A stretch of DNA of 64,000 bases from Apoderus coryli (GCA_911728435.2 OU452201.1:7874001-7938000), one strand, 5' to 3'; positions 1 to 12,920 are shown, numbered from the stretch's first letter. Numbers and translations are program-made. The notes: generated from the sequence alone by a model not told the origin.

Positions 1-980
1 AATAAGTAATTACATATCCCGTAAGGACAGCTAAAATGACACACCCTGTACTGATTAATAAAATCAATTTTATTTCGAAAACGGTGCGTCACTTGAAAAA
101 AGTTCAAGAGACACTTTTTAGGTAGAATTAATATGGCTTCAAGATGGTCTAACTACTTTTCGGAAAAAAAAACAGTGGCGTACAGTTTTTTTTTCACTAA
201 ACATAAAGACCCGCCGGAGAGAACACCACTAATGTAAGTGCTTTAGAAAGCAATTCTGTACATGGAAATCAGAACTTTATCAATACATTTGCGTGTACTA
301 GATAGATCATGCTAGATGCTAATATACAGGGTTATCTAAATTAAGTGTTCACCATTACTATCAACTAATTAATTATTACACTCGGTTTTCCCGATTTTGA
401 TCTGCTACTCTGAGCATGTATATGTCACCAGCTAATACAGGAAAGTTTATTACCTTTTTCCCATTTCTTAATAGAACGCCTCTGGCTGGAAAACCACCAA
501 GGTAAAGTAGTCAATAAATAATATAGAAAAAAAAAACGCATAAACCTTTAAATAAAATAAACAAAATGTCATTGAAAATCGTAGTAATTTCCTGAAAATA
601 GTCAATAATAAATAAATACACTATTAAATAAATATCTGATAGGCATACAAATAATCTAGTTAACTAGTTGTTCTTCACAAAATATTCATTAAAACAATGT
701 TTTTAACAAAACTTTATCATGGACATCTTGAATATTATTACTTCCTACTGTCCTACGCTGGTAAAAATAGCCGTTTTAGCAGTGCGATCGACTGACTACG
801 TAAGTACGGCCGTTGCCTTTTATATTTCGGGATTTGGCAACCCTGGTGTTACAATCTGGCAACTGACAGCTCTATCGTAAAGTTGTACATTTTTGAGGTT
901 ATACGTACTCAGAACGTTTTGACATACGAGCGCTATTTGTGTTGTTTACAGTATCTTAAAAGATTCATCTCAGTCCAAAA
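1..980. other. AT-rich stretch without a gene
   Basis: No coding frame, RNA gene or clear repeat structure is seen. A lone TATACAGGGTT sequence near 324 resembles the ends of the CAGGGTGT-type repeats found through the window. The segment just before 981 may be the decayed 5' end of the mariner that follows, but no terminal inverted repeat was matched. Confidence 0.4.
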
Positions 981-1490
981 ATGGAATTAAATCGTGAACA
1001 TTTTCGTGCGATTATTTTTTACAACTTTCGACATGCATGGATGAACTTAATTCCATTTTTGGCGATGAAGCTCCATCAACGACCAGTGTTTATCGATGGT
1101 ATGGTGAATTCAATCGTGGTCTTATTTCACTGCAAGACGAATTTCGTGAAGGTCGTCCAAAATCAGTTGTTGTCCCGAAAACCATTGATGCTGTGCGCGA
1201 ACTGATGTCGCAAGATCGTTATGTGACCTATCAAGAGATTGAGACAACCTTAGGCATTAGTGGGACCATCATACATTCAATATTGCATAAACATTTGATT
1301 GCCAAAAAAATTTGTTCGCGTTGGATCCCACACAATTTGTCAATCGCACAAAAAAGGCTCGTGTCGATTGGTCGAAAGAAATGCTCAAAAAATACGATCG
1401 CGGTGCTTCGAAACACGTCTATGACATCGTGACAGGTGATGAATCGTGGAATTGCGCGTATGAGGGCAGCCCCGAAAATTTACTTGGCAG
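981..1490 (+). pseudogene. mariner transposase fragment, frameshifted
   Basis: Three reading frames in succession give a mariner-family transposase. The N-terminal start (LNREHFRAIIFYNFR) is at 981-1035. The helix-turn-helix region (GDEAPSTTSVYRW, DEFREGRPKSVVVP, ICSRWIPHNLSIAQK) is at 1037-1360. The start of the catalytic domain (RVDWSKEMLKKYDRGASK, then VTGDESW) runs to about 1450. The aspartate of VTGDESW (codon near 1438) is the first DDD residue of mariners. Frames change near 1035 and 1340, and a short stretch is missing at the first break. Homology ends near 1490, so the second and third catalytic aspartates are absent. The element is dead. Confidence 0.9.
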
Positions 1491-1559
1491 GACACTGAAA
1501 TTGGTTGTTGTTCATGTTTTAATTTGGTTTCATGTCTGAGAACCAAACAATATCGTTCA

Positions 1560-2655
1560 TCGTGATTTACATCATAGAAGGAGAAATTTAATATTATAAA
1601 AATGTAAAAGTGTTACTTTGAATGGGTATTATGAGAATAAAATAAAGACATCAAAATACAGCATTTTAAATAATATCATTATTGGTGTTTGCATTATAAC
1701 TTTCTCTGAGATTTATTTAGCACCTTTAGTGCACATCCAACGTATTATATTTCTATACGAGAGTCACGTTTATATTTTGACAAAATCTGAGGAAAAAAAT
1801 AAGCAACCATTTTTTCCACTCTGAAGATTATCTGTCGTGATATATCATTGATATTTGATGTGTTGTGTGCAAGCTGGCATTCTCCTGATGAAAAATAATG
1901 CGATTTTGAGGAAATAGAATTGTTGCGGAACGTTCATTTTTCCCGCTAACAAATATTTGATAATTTTGAAAATGATAGTTTAAATAAATTGGTTGTCAGT
2001 TTTGTGTTTACATTTTTTCAAACATATCTAAGTATCTGTTACACCGTCAGTAAAAAAACAAAAAGAATACGAATTACTTCACCATTTTTCTCCTTTAAAT
2101 GATGAAGAATACTCCGACGTTTTGGTTGTTCTTTCTGATTTCGTCTATCGGTTTAGCAAAGAAATTACTGTATACCATTCAGTGTTAACTCATTGTCGAT
2201 CCTTTAAACTCTAAAGGAATTGTTGCAACGGGTTCTGTATGACCAAAGAAACATGCAATCATTTTCTGGAAGTGATGACAGTTCTTTAATTTTGCGCACA
2301 AATCGATTTTGATCGACCGTTATTTGATTGATCAGTCACTTCTGGAATAGGCGTTGTTTGAAACATCGAAAACCATTACAAGAACATCCATTTCTTTACT
2401 CTCTTAAACCTCTCACTGTCAAGAAACTATACTGAATCAATTTCTAAGCTTATCACAAATAACTTTTCTTTAAAAATTTTTTCAAAATAACTATTATTTT
2501 TGGAAATATACAGGGGTTTTCACACTTTATACTCACTCTGTATATGACATATTATACCAAATCGCATTTATTTTGAGGGACTATCAAAATACCTTCTCAA
2601 GGGTACAGGGTGTTATATTTAAAAAACATAACTTTGATATTATGTAGATATATCT
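1560..2655. other. AT-rich stretch without a gene
   Basis: No supported coding sequence. A TACAGGGTGT sequence at about 2612 is a lone end of the CAGGGTGT repeat class. Confidence 0.35.
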
Positions 2656-2660
2656 TTTTG

Positions 2661-3140
2661 TCCACGGATAGAGTTTGGAAGAGGAAAAACTTTTTTATTT
2701 GTAGATTTAGAAGAAAAAGTAATTCTTTATAAAAACGTCTACTTGTGTCGAAACTACAATTTCAAATACCAAATTTACGATTACTCTACAGGGTATATCA
2801 AAAATAACAATTTTAATGATTTTGATTGTTTTGGTTTTTTTTTTAATTTTATGAAAATATTTTCAAAATCGTGATTTATTTATTACACCAATTGTGCAAA
2901 AAACACGAATAAACTTTTTTCTCAAAGTGGTTAATTTCATAGCTACTATTAAAATAATAAAATTAAAAAAACAAGAAAATCAAAATCATTAAAAATATTA
3001 TTTTTGATATACCCTGTAGAGTAACCGTAAATTTGGTATTTGAAATTGTAGTTACGCCACAAGTAGACGTTTTTATAAAGAATTACTTTTTCTTCTAAAT
3101 CTATAAATAAAAAAGTTTTTCTTCTTCCAAACTCTATCCA
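2661..3140 (+). repeat. fold-back repeat, left unit of an inverted pair
   Basis: The unit begins CACGGATAGAGTTTGG and ends in the inverse CCAAACTCTATCC. Its terminal arms of about 190 bases (2661-2850 and 2940-3140) are near-perfect inverted copies, so each unit can fold on itself. Both arms hold the subterminal motif TACAGGGTATATC or its complement. No protein is encoded. It looks like a miniature inverted-repeat element. Its neighbour at 3141-3614 is a second copy in opposite orientation. Confidence 0.8.
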
Positions 3141-3614
3141 CGGATAGAGTTTGGATGAGCAAACATTTTTTTATTTGTAGATTTAGAAGAAAAAGTCATT
3201 CTTTATAAAAACGTCTGCTTGTGTCAAAACTAGAATTTCGAGTACGAAATTTACGATTACTATACAGGGTATATCAAAAATAACATTTTTAATGATTTTG
3301 ATTTCCTTGTTTTTTTAATTTTATTATTTTAATAGTAGCTATGCAATTACCCACTTTGAGAAAAACGTTTATTAGTGTTTTTTGCACAATTGGTGAAATA
3401 AGTCACGATTTTGAAAATATTTTCATAAAATTAAAAAAAAAACAAAAAAATCAAAATCATTAAAAATGTTATTTTTGATATACCCTGTATAGTAATCGTA
3501 AATTTGGTATTTGAAATTGTAGTTTCGACAGAAGCAGACGTTTTTATAAAGAATCACTTTTTCTTCTAAATCTACAAATAAAAAAGTTTTTCCTCTTCCA
3601 AACTCTATCCGTAG
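3141..3614 (-). repeat. fold-back repeat, right unit of the inverted pair
   Basis: This is a reverse-complement copy of 2661-3140, including the unique middle (TTGCACAATTGGTG and its surroundings). The units abut at 3140/3141, where the two ends form an almost perfect 30-base palindrome. Scattered substitutions separate the copies. The whole 950-base block is therefore a palindrome made of two palindromes. Confidence 0.8.
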
Positions 3615-3745
3615 ACATATTGTATACTTGAAATATTTTACAAAATGTGGCGCGGTATGAGTTCAACATAGGTTCGACGTCATTGAACAAAATATATAAT
3701 TGCAATAGTCTTGCTAGACATCCTGTATATTATTGTTGTAGTACT

Positions 3746-3776
3746 CTGAGGATGATCTAATGTAGGTCGAAACGTC
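3746..3776 (+). ncRNA. GAAAC hairpin motif (hammerhead-like core), copy 1
   Basis: CTGAGGAT (3746-3753) is followed by a GATCT/AGGTC stem (3754-3758 and 3764-3768) and GAAACGTC (3769-3776). The order CUGANGA, stem, GAAA matches a hammerhead ribozyme core, except for one extra U before the stem. The same arrangement recurs in the Penelope-like element at 60.6-62.7 kb. Whether it is self-cleaving cannot be told from sequence. Confidence 0.4.
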
Positions 3777-4319
3777 AGTGATTTTTTTGTTGTGTACAAC
3801 CTATAAGTCAACCCAATAATTCATTGAACAGGAAGCCCCAAAAAACTTAGCCAAAATAACAATATTTGCGCGAAATCTTGAAGATGTAACTACAAACTAC
3901 ACAGACCAATTCAGAATGAGACCACCACACGTAGGGACTCCAAGGGAACCAAGTTTATGGGGGAAAAATGAAGATATAGAATACGGAAAAAATATAAAAA
4001 TTGTACATAACATAACGTAACATAATTACGATTAAAAAACTAACCTCATTTCCATCCAAAAAAAAGCGCGATAATAGCGATGTAATCCAAAGTAGTGATC
4101 ACTGAATCACCAATTAAAATAATCCACTTAAATGTAAATTGTGTTACTTTATCACTAATTCTCAAGAGTATTATAAACAAAACACATTTACTGTATTTAA
4201 AAGTTAAAGTTTAAAGAAACACAAAAAATAGTCATGCACTTTTATGTAATCCAAAATTACTACTACAGTCAAATAATATTACACTGTTATAGTTTTAACC
4301 AATATCAAAAAATCCCGCT

Positions 4320-4870
4320 CACATACTGCATCGATAACGAATGCTAAAAGTTGCAAAAGTCCTAAAATAATATCGATATCGATAATATCCATCAAAATAT
4401 ACACAGTAAACGTTAATAAATTTGCTTGTTTCACACACTTTAATTTAATTATTTAAAAAGATAATAAAATAAAAAACAATATCGCGTCGCTTCTTTAAAC
4501 TTAAACAAACAAAAAATAAAAACAAACGAATAGACGCGTGCCGGCGTCGCGGCGATATGCACAGCACTCTTTAGACGTAAAGTAGTGTTATTATATTTAT
4601 TGCTAGACGACGAAACTGACGACGCGGCGTGATTATTATTACAAAAGAACTAACGGTGTTTCTGCTATTTCAAAAAAACAGATCAAGTGTGTATTATACT
4701 TTGCGCAACTACAAATTCATAACAACTGATCGTCGGCAGCGCACATTCTGTGCTGTTTGTGTTGTTATACGCTGCTACTACTAAGTCAATCTAAGCTGGC
4801 TTTGAAATCGCGCGCGTGCTATGTTGCCATGTTAGCTGTAATTGTCTCTGATAGAGCGAAATTTATATTT
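4320..4870. promoter_or_regulatory. candidate promoter or 5' region with DRE-like sites
   Basis: Two overlapping TATCGATA octamers lie at about 4374-4386, with a CATCGATAACG nearby at 4330. A CpG-richer stretch follows (4530-4560 and 4620-4640, GACGCG and GGCGTCGCGGCG). In Drosophila TATCGATA is the DRE core-promoter element bound by DREF. No gene is recognised on either side, so this rests only on composition and motif. Confidence 0.2.
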
Positions 4871-5083
4871 TTGAGGGTTTAGATTAAAATAAACGTACGT
4901 TAAGATCGTTAGTGGAAAATACTACTTTTTTACTCAACAACTCCGAACGCAGTTAATATTTGTACACTTGTCACTAAGTTGGAACCATATTGAAAACTTT
5001 TGTATTATTAATTTTATGGAAAAAGTTATTTTTCATAAAAAGTTTTGCATGTTCTAAAATCTTAAAAACAATCATTGGATATT

Positions 5084-5612
5084 AATTTTTTTCGGTCGTA
5101 TACGAGGTATGTCAAAAATATGAATTTTACGCAAGGATAAAGTACCTTTATATTTAATAATATGGGAAATTGTTATAAAAAAAAGTTGATCAGAACTGAA
5201 AACTACGTCCAAATATGCAATTACATTTATTTACATTGAAAAATTAGGTTTTGGTATTTTGTACTAATCTTTTTATTTTAAATGAAAATTTATCTCTTGT
5301 GAACGTTTCCATTTCTGAATGTTTTCTAACAATTTTGCAATTTTAAACACGTAATTATACATTTCTTGCTATAAACAAATAATTTGTTTTAGATTTCACG
5401 TAACTATAGTTAAATTTACATTGATATTGTAGGCAAAACAAAAAAAAAATTTTCTCAATGTAAACGGATATAATTGCATATTTGGACGTAGTTTTCAGTT
5501 CTGATCAACATTTTTTTATAACAATTTCCCATATTATTAAATATAAAGGTACTTTATCCTTGCGTAAAATTCATATTTTTGACATAACTCGTAGTATACG
5601 ACTGAAAAAAAT
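5084..5612. repeat. fold-back (MITE-like) element
   Basis: Arms of about 163 bases (5084-5246 and 5450-5612) are about 95 percent identical inverted copies, starting at TTCGGTCGTATAC / GTATACGACTGAA. The central 200 bases are unique and AT-rich. No protein is encoded. No certain target duplication was found. It is a non-autonomous fold-back whose driver is unknown. Confidence 0.8.
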
Positions 5613-5767
5613 GGAAAACTAAAATATAATTTGATTATTTATTGCAAATTTATTATTTCAACAACTAAAATGTTATTTGTATATATCAAAGTGTTTCCTC
5701 TTAAACACAATACTGAAGAAGGCCAAGTAAATTTTCCGAAACCGAAAACAAGAAAGAAAACACCCTC

Positions 5768-5800
5768 CTGAGGATGCTAACATTGTTAGCGCGTCGAGAA
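5768..5800 (+). ncRNA. degenerate GAAAC hairpin motif, copy 2
   Basis: CTGAGGAT (5768-5775) is followed by a perfect GCTAAC/GTTAGC stem with a three-base loop, then GCGTCGAGAA where GAAACGTC would be expected. The second half of the core is altered, so this copy is probably decayed. Confidence 0.3.
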
Positions 5801-8510
5801 TTAAAAAAAAAATGTTTTGGTAAAGTTGTAAAACGTTTTTTAGTTAAGTGTTCTTCACCAAAGGTTCTACTCATCGATTATGTAATTAGTTGTTTTAATT
5901 TATTCGTATATCCTGCATTAAAATTAGTAGTTCTTATAGACGGCTAAGAAATTGGCAACATCGCCTAGGAAAATGAGATTTGAAACAAATGCAAGGTTAC
6001 TGAACGCAAAGATTAGAAGTAGACCTTTGTGTATTAATATAATGTATGAATGGTATACCTATTATATATTATGTTATGCTTATATGTATATATCGTACAG
6101 AGGAATAACTAAATAATGAAAAAATTGTAATTAAATATAGTACAGGGTGTCCATTCACTGCTTTGTTTAATGTTTAAACTGTCCTTAAAAGTAGAAATAT
6201 ATTTCATCTTTGATGTTTTGAAGTCGTCAGGCCTCTCATCTAGCTTCAAATTCATCATCAATTTGAAGACAGTTGCTGCTTCATTATATTCACATAATAT
6301 CACATCGTGATAAAGGAATTGTTACTAATTTGCAAGCAGTGATGATAAATTTTGAAAATTATGTAAAACATAATAAATAAAGGACGAACAATTGTTGTTT
6401 ATGTATATACAAAGAGCCTTCGTTAATATTTATATTATTTAAGTTTTAATAAATTTATTGTTAATATTGAATTAGAATTGTCATGTTTTGTAATTTTAGC
6501 CATCAAGTTTCTGTTATTTGCAGTTTGGGCTAAGGCTGGTTGATCATTCAGTGGTGATATGTTGTAGATTCGTCTCCCTGGTCAACGTTTATTTAAGTGA
6601 CTCTCTTTTTGATCTTATGAACAAATGACAAATTGGTTATGAACGAGCTAGTTAACATTGTAATGATATCAAATGGTACCATTTTCGAGCAAATTGTCTT
6701 GCTCTGCTCCTCCTCATCCATTCTGACAATCAACTGAGTCTTGGATTTTGCCAATATTTTCACGGGAAATTTTGTATTTTTCTTTCCTGCTTTCTTCCAG
6801 AAATACTCAAAAATGTATGTTAGTGGTAAAATTGAAATGTGTTATGACAATTCTACTATTAATCATATGCTAAAGTTGAGAAAAATGGTGATAAACAATA
6901 TTTAAAAACCAAAATGATAATAGTATTGAAAATCAACATTAACAAATGTCTATAAATTATATTGTAATTCAAGGCAATATTCATGGTGTTAAAATATACA
7001 AAACTAAGTTTTTTGATTTAGAGAAAAAAAAACAAATACAAATGGATTTGCTCAACGGGTCATATGATCAATAATGAATTTTACCAAAACATGAAATTAC
7101 TCAATTTCACCGGCCTCCGTACGATCACGAGTTGGGAGTTTTATGCTTCCTCAAAAGAGCTTGTTCTACCCCACACAAAAATGGTGCTTTATGGGTAAGG
7201 GGAGAGACCATCCGAGTTATCCCGTGTTTTAAGCTGTTGAAGGATACCTTCACTAATACTGGGACACACCACGGAAATACACTATAAACCAATATGTCAT
7301 TCTTCATTTGACACGCATGTTTTGTTTTAAAGGATGTTATTGTATTATTATAATCAGGATAACTATAACAGATGTCAGAGTTATTTTTATAAAAAAAAAA
7401 AAACGTTACAATTTGTTAAATTTTTCACAAATTTAAATCTTCATGTTTGTTTCGGTTACGACATCTGCAATATGCAAAAGTACTTGCATACATACTTATT
7501 TTCGTTAGCAAAACAATTACAGTAACTGAAATTATATGCAAAGAAAGGAAAGTACTTTTGCTTAAATTATAAGGACAAGTAGGTAATAATGATGATGATT
7601 ATACATTTTTTCGGGTTTTCATAAGAACACTTCTTTTAATATTATATTCTTGGGAATTTTATAAAAGATCTTATTGTGAGGATAATGTCTGGCAAACGAA
7701 TCTGTAACAGCGCGGCGTCGGTAAGCGGAATGTAATTTTCATTCATACAAATTCCATAACACCCAAGAAGTATTTTATTTTATTTTAAATATGTACGAGT
7801 ACTAAAGGTTGCATACCAAAAATAAAATAAAAACAAAAATAAAACGTTTTCATGAAAAACAAAAACATTCTAAAACAACTTAACACTTATCGAATTCAGT
7901 TGGCTGTTATACAGATTCGTTTGCCATACAGTACAGGGTGTTCTAAACTGAATGGCCAACTGCTGAAGCGTGTTGTCTCTCCTATTTCAATTATAACTTC
8001 TTCCTGATGTTGGGCAGGCTTTAAGCCTGTATTGACGTCCAATTTCAACTACAATTTCCAATTTTCATGCAGAAAAAAGTTGCGTGAAATAAAACTCCAC
8101 TCTCCACTAAATTTCAATTTATTAATTACCATACTATGTGGTTAGTAGACATGATTTCGTCATGTATATTATATTTAGGTATATCAATACACTGAAGTTA
8201 TTTAGTAATTGTCTAATTATTGTTGTTTTTGTGTTTTCTCCTTTTTTTTAATCATAATAATTATATTATAATAATTATAAATAAATATATATTTGTCAAA
8301 AAATTAAAAATAATTTGTAGACAGGTAAACATATAAAACATAAGAATAATAATTAATACATACAGGTACATTGTCAAATAAATAAATCAATTTAGATTCT
8401 TAAAGTAAATTAATTAAGTAAATATTCTACAGTTCAATATATATAGATATATATACAAAACACACAATACAAACTACTAACTACTATCCAGTGTGTGAAT
8501 CGCTCAAAAA
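5801..8510. other. intergenic AT-rich DNA
   Basis: No recognisable gene. CAGGGTGT sequences at about 6143 and 7934 are isolated repeat ends. The 8120-8510 part may be the 3' untranslated tail of the LINE on the minus strand that ends at 8511, but no tail or target duplication could be fixed. Confidence 0.35.
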
Positions 8511-9770
8511 TTAATGCACATTAAAAAAGGCACCTACTGTATAAAAAGCTTTTTCTAACAAATACGTCTTTAGAGCTTTACGGAATCGAGGAAGGGATGA
8601 TAGCAATTTGATTTCCATTGGCAGATTGTTGTCCATTTGTTTTGCATTGTATATAATCGAGCTTTTGATTAATTCGGAGGATGGGGCTGGCAGATAAAGC
8701 TCATGTTCGGCGTTTCTAAGGAGATAGTTATGGAATGGTCTTTCAGAGACATCTGACAGGTGTTTGCGGATTAAGCACACCGATTCCAATATGAATAAGG
8801 AAGGTAGTGTTAGTATTTTAAATTTTCTGAAGAAGTCCTGGCAATGGGCTCTATAGTGCAATCTCAGAGAGTATCGAATAGCTCTTTTTTGTAATCCAAA
8901 AATACGTACAAATTGCGTTGCACAGCCCCAGAATGGGAGGACGTATCGAAGAGTGAAAAGTAGACTGTTATGGAAGTTGACAAGTTAAGTTCTTTGGAAA
9001 CTGATCTTAACGCAAAACAGGCAGAGCTTAATTTTTTTAAGAACGCATCAATGTGCAACTTCCACTTCAGGGAACTGTTAACAACAAGGCCCAGAAACTT
9101 CACAGAAGAAACGACGTCAATAGTGGAATTATTAAGTTCAAAAGACTGCAGCGCAACCTTTATATGACACAGATTTAGTTTTCGCAGTGTTCAAGCACAA
9201 CAGGTTAGAGTCACACTATGATTTGATAGTGATTAAGTCTTTGTATATGGTACTATGAAGAGCCACACTATCCGGGCCGCACCAAGTGAAACTAGTATCA
9301 TCAGCAAAGAGACATACTTTACCGCTGATGTCTAGGCACGTAATGTCGTTGATAAATAGCAAAAACAAAATAGGACCCAACACCGAACCCTGTGGAACTC
9401 CACAATCCATCGGCCTGCAAGAAGACACAGCCGCATTGACCCTCACACACTGACTTCTGTTGCTAAGGTATGACAGAAACCATCCCAGTGGAACCCCCCG
9501 AATTCCGTAGTGCTGTATCTTGTTAATTAGGATGTTATAACTTACACAGTCGAATGCTTTGGAGAAATCACAGAAAATTGATTGTTCAAGTTGGAGTAAA
9601 CATTGTTGAAGACGGAGAATATAGCATCATTAATGCATTTGTTAGCTAAAAATCCAAATTGGTGGCCAGTTAATACTTCATATTTGTGCAGAAATGATAG
9701 AAGTCTTCTTTTAACCAGTCTTTTAATGATCTTGGATAGAGTAGATAGAAGTGCAATTGCAATATATTAT
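8511..9770 (-). pseudogene. LINE reverse transcriptase fragment
   Basis: Read from 9770 down on the minus strand, pieces of a non-LTR (jockey-like) reverse transcriptase follow in order. These are LLSTLSKIIKRLVKRRL near 9740, FCDFSKAFDCVSYNILINK near 9540, GVPQGSVLGPILFLLFINDI near 9380, and the catalytic box LFADDTSF at about 9297-9310. The thumb/C-terminal region follows (FLGLVVNSSLKWKLHID near 9090, then LPMEIKLLSSLPRFRKALK near 8580). Stops and frameshifts separate the blocks (about 9210 and 8862). The endonuclease half is absent, as is usual for 5' truncation. Confidence 0.88.
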
Positions 9771-11041
9771 TATGATTATTATCATATCTTCAAAAGTAAT
9801 TTAATCGATTAAATCAGAATAGACGATGATTTAAAGAAAAATTCCTTAAAAGAATGGAATTTAGAGCTAATGGGTGTGTAAGAATAATATTATTAGTTAT
9901 TAAATGGCAAAATATTGGGTAGGTAATATTGTAGAATCAAAAATAGCTTACGCGAATATTCTATTTATGAATGAATTATATACGTATTACTGTAGGTATA
10001 TCGTGAACAAAAATGTGTGTATATTTGATATAAAATGTTATTAACCTTTTACGGCCTGGTGAAAGTTTTCTCATTTTTGTTGTGCATATTATAATGTACG
10101 CCGATGATAAACTGGAAATTACACGTCATTATACCTACTACTTTTACTTTCTATCTGGTCAAAAAATAGATTATTACCATAATTATTATTTAGTTTGATA
10201 GATTATTACACTAAATTGTTCAATTATTATTAAATCACGACAAAGTCCAATATTATTTGATTAAAATAAAATGCATCCATTTAAAATAAACCAGCGAGTT
10301 TTAATTTCCCAGGAATTGAAAAGTGGTGCTCTTCAAGATATCAGCTTGGGATGAAATACCAGAGTTGACCTATTTCACGGTAAAGCGCGGCTGCTATGTT
10401 GCCGGTTCATATTATTTAGAGCTTTTATCGTAGATATTAGTTGAAAATGTGGAAATCAATTATAAATCTCATAAAATAGTGATTTTAAAATGCAATTTAG
10501 GAACCACATACTTCATTGTTTACTACCTTTACTACAAACGAGAAACAGTCTAATAAATAGTAATGAATTAAATAAATTCCAAATCAAATACAGGATATTT
10601 GACGTGGAAATGGATATATTTTGTATAGGAATGGTCCCGAAGTCGAAGTAAACAATATCTCTACATAGAAGGCAGAGAAAGACTCAACTCAAAATGGCAG
10701 CATTCTCTTGATTTACGTTGAATAAAAACAAAGACAATAATCCCTAGAACTGAGGTCTTTGGTAAAATAAATATGTGAATAGTTTCGTATTTGGAGAAGC
10801 AAATTCTGAGGGACACCATCATGCTTTAAGTGTACAGTCGAATTAAGTTCTCTTGCAAAAACTGTAAATATGTATCACCAATTAAACGCCCAAACAACAC
10901 TTCTTGTTCAACTAAAATTAAAAGAATTAGCCTCACTTTATTTTCCTTCACTATCGCTAAGTAATTATTGGTTGAAAGGTAACTAAGCATTGCAATTTAT
11001 ATTTATATGTTGAGTATAGAGGGTTCAGGTTAATCAATTTT
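9771..11041. other. AT-rich stretch without a gene
   Basis: Only short frames without recognisable similarity. Nothing further could be supported. Confidence 0.35.
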
Positions 11042-12088
11042 TTAGTGACCTCAGGAGTCCCCCAGGGTTCTGTGCTGGGGCCATTGTTGTTTTTGTGCTT
11101 AATTGATGATATTTCCAGTGGCTTGACTAGTAGTTCGCTCTTGTATGCCGATGACTTCAAGATATACTCGGTCATTGATAGTGAGCATGATTGCTCTGTT
11201 ATTCAGGAAGACCTTAACAAGATTTATAAGTGGTGTGTTCGCAACAATCTTTATTTGAATATTGAAAAATGTTTTTCAGTTTCTTATACACGCAGATTAA
11301 AGCCTGTAACTCATTTGTATTTTATTCACGATTCTCCATTGGTTGTTTGTGATCGTATTAAGGATTTGGGGATTTTCTTTGATAGCAAACTAAACTTTAT
11401 TGAACATTATAATTATATGATTTCAGCTTCGTATCAGTCTCTGGGTTTTGTCACGCGTAACGCGAGGGATCTTAGGTCTCCTCAAACACTTATTGCGTTA
11501 TTCAATGCATTTGTTAGGGCTAAGTTGGAGTATGCCTCAGTTGTGTGGAGTCCTACATATGAATTTCATTCGGCGAGTATGGAACGTGTTCATCGTCGTT
11601 TCGCTAAGTTTCTGTGGTTTCGTAGCGATGGAGTTTATCCAGTCATTGGATTTCCACATGATACGCTCCTAAATCCTTTTAATTTGACATCTTTAAGTAC
11701 CCGTAGGGAATGTTCTGCTATTATCTTACTGTACACAATTATTAATGGAGATATTGATTGTCCAGAGCTGTTGAAATTGCTTCCATTTTATGGCCTTAAT
11801 TTGCGTATACGTAATAATAATACTGTTTTTTACTTGTCAAGAGCGCGCACTAATTTGTTGTTGCATTCTCCTTTGTTCGTTATGTGTAATATTTGTAACC
11901 GTATGTCTAATGATTTTGATATATTTGAATCAAATTTGTCATGTATAAAACGTTTATTTTTTAAGTAATTAGTTTAAGTTATTAATTAGTTATTATTGTT
12001 ATTTTGATATTATTGTATTATTTGTAATTTTTACCTGCCCTTTAATTGGATATTTATCTGTCTGGGCAGTTGTATCTTAAATAAATAA
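11042..12088 (+). pseudogene. 5'-truncated jockey-like LINE, open C-terminal frame
   Basis: A continuous frame of 307 codons (11045-11968) encodes the C-terminal half of a non-LTR reverse transcriptase. It starts inside the palm domain (SGVPQGSVLGPLLFLCLIDD). The catalytic YADD lies at 11144-11155. The thumb follows (NIEKCFSVSYTRR, IKDLGIFFDSKLNF), then the long tail domain (RAKLEYASVVWSPTYEFHS). The upstream endonuclease and finger regions are missing, so the copy was truncated at insertion. After the stop an untranslated region ends in TAAATAAATAAAT at about 12075-12088, the kind of simple 3' tail used by such elements. The frame has no internal stop, which suggests a fairly recent copy. 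It cannot make an active enzyme. Confidence 0.9.
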
Positions 12089-12594
12089 ATTTAGGGATAA
12101 TTATTTAAAACGGCAACAGCGGTGACCACACAGGTTTTTCACCTTTTCTTTCCGGTCATATGGGCAGAGCGTCGTATAACTACAGGGTGCTATGCTATGG
12201 AACATTATTCTTGCTAGATTGAATATTCTTTAAACACACCTAAATCAACTGATTTTGTTGTTGTGGTAAGTTAATAATAATATTTATTTGTATATTTACT
12301 GTAAAAAAAAAATACCGGAAAACAAGAAAAACAACCTGACCATGTAAAATACAGATAGATAATTTTATTTGCACGAATAACATCATATTTTATTAGAAAG
12401 TGGTAAAGAAAGTAAAACGCTACTTGCCTTCTTTGAATAGATATGCTCATAGTATAGATAGGTACATAATAATAAGTAAACTCTCACTTTCACTAAAATA
12501 TATAATAAAAATATCTGAAAAATACATAGTGAAATATTCGGATTATAAATAGTTATGATAACTTTACTTCAATAACTACTCGAATTATGGAAAT
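12089..12594. other. intergenic, no gene seen
   Basis: AT-rich, with one TACAGGGTGC sequence near 12181. Nothing else is supported. Confidence 0.3.
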
Positions 12595-12845
12595 ACTAGA
12601 ACCAAATCCCAGAGGATGGCGTAGATTTGTAGAAGAGGTATGTATCATTGAGTGGCTTCTAGATCACTAGATTTAACACCATTAGACTTCATTTATGGGA
12701 TCACTTATAACGTGAAGTTTCTGAAACTAAACCTACATCTCTAGAAGAAGACCGTCGTCACTGAATTATTCTGTGGTGAACTAACTCCCGAAATGCTTCA
12801 GAATGTTCCGGAAAACAGAGACTGTTTTTAACAAAATGTTTTGTG
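12595..12845 (+). pseudogene. decayed transposase C-terminus
   Basis: Frame-shifting between registers gives RSLDLTPLDFIYG and then EVSETKPTSLEE, followed by a region like LPKCFRMFRKTE. This is the order seen at the end of Tc1/mariner-type transposases of the kind at 13715-14795 (SPDLAPLDFFLWG, then PVPTIEDL). Several stops are present. The aspartate of SLDLTPLDF would be the third catalytic residue. Confidence 0.55.
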
Positions 12846-12920
12846 ACCTCTAATGTGATTATGTTAGATTTTACGAAGTGTTGGCTATAGGTCAAAAAAA
12901 GGCAACAACTTTACTCTTTT

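Noticed and set aside
7125..7307. Minus-strand 60-codon frame with GVEQALLRKHKT
   Set aside because: No recognisable motif or neighbouring exon; composition alone is not support.
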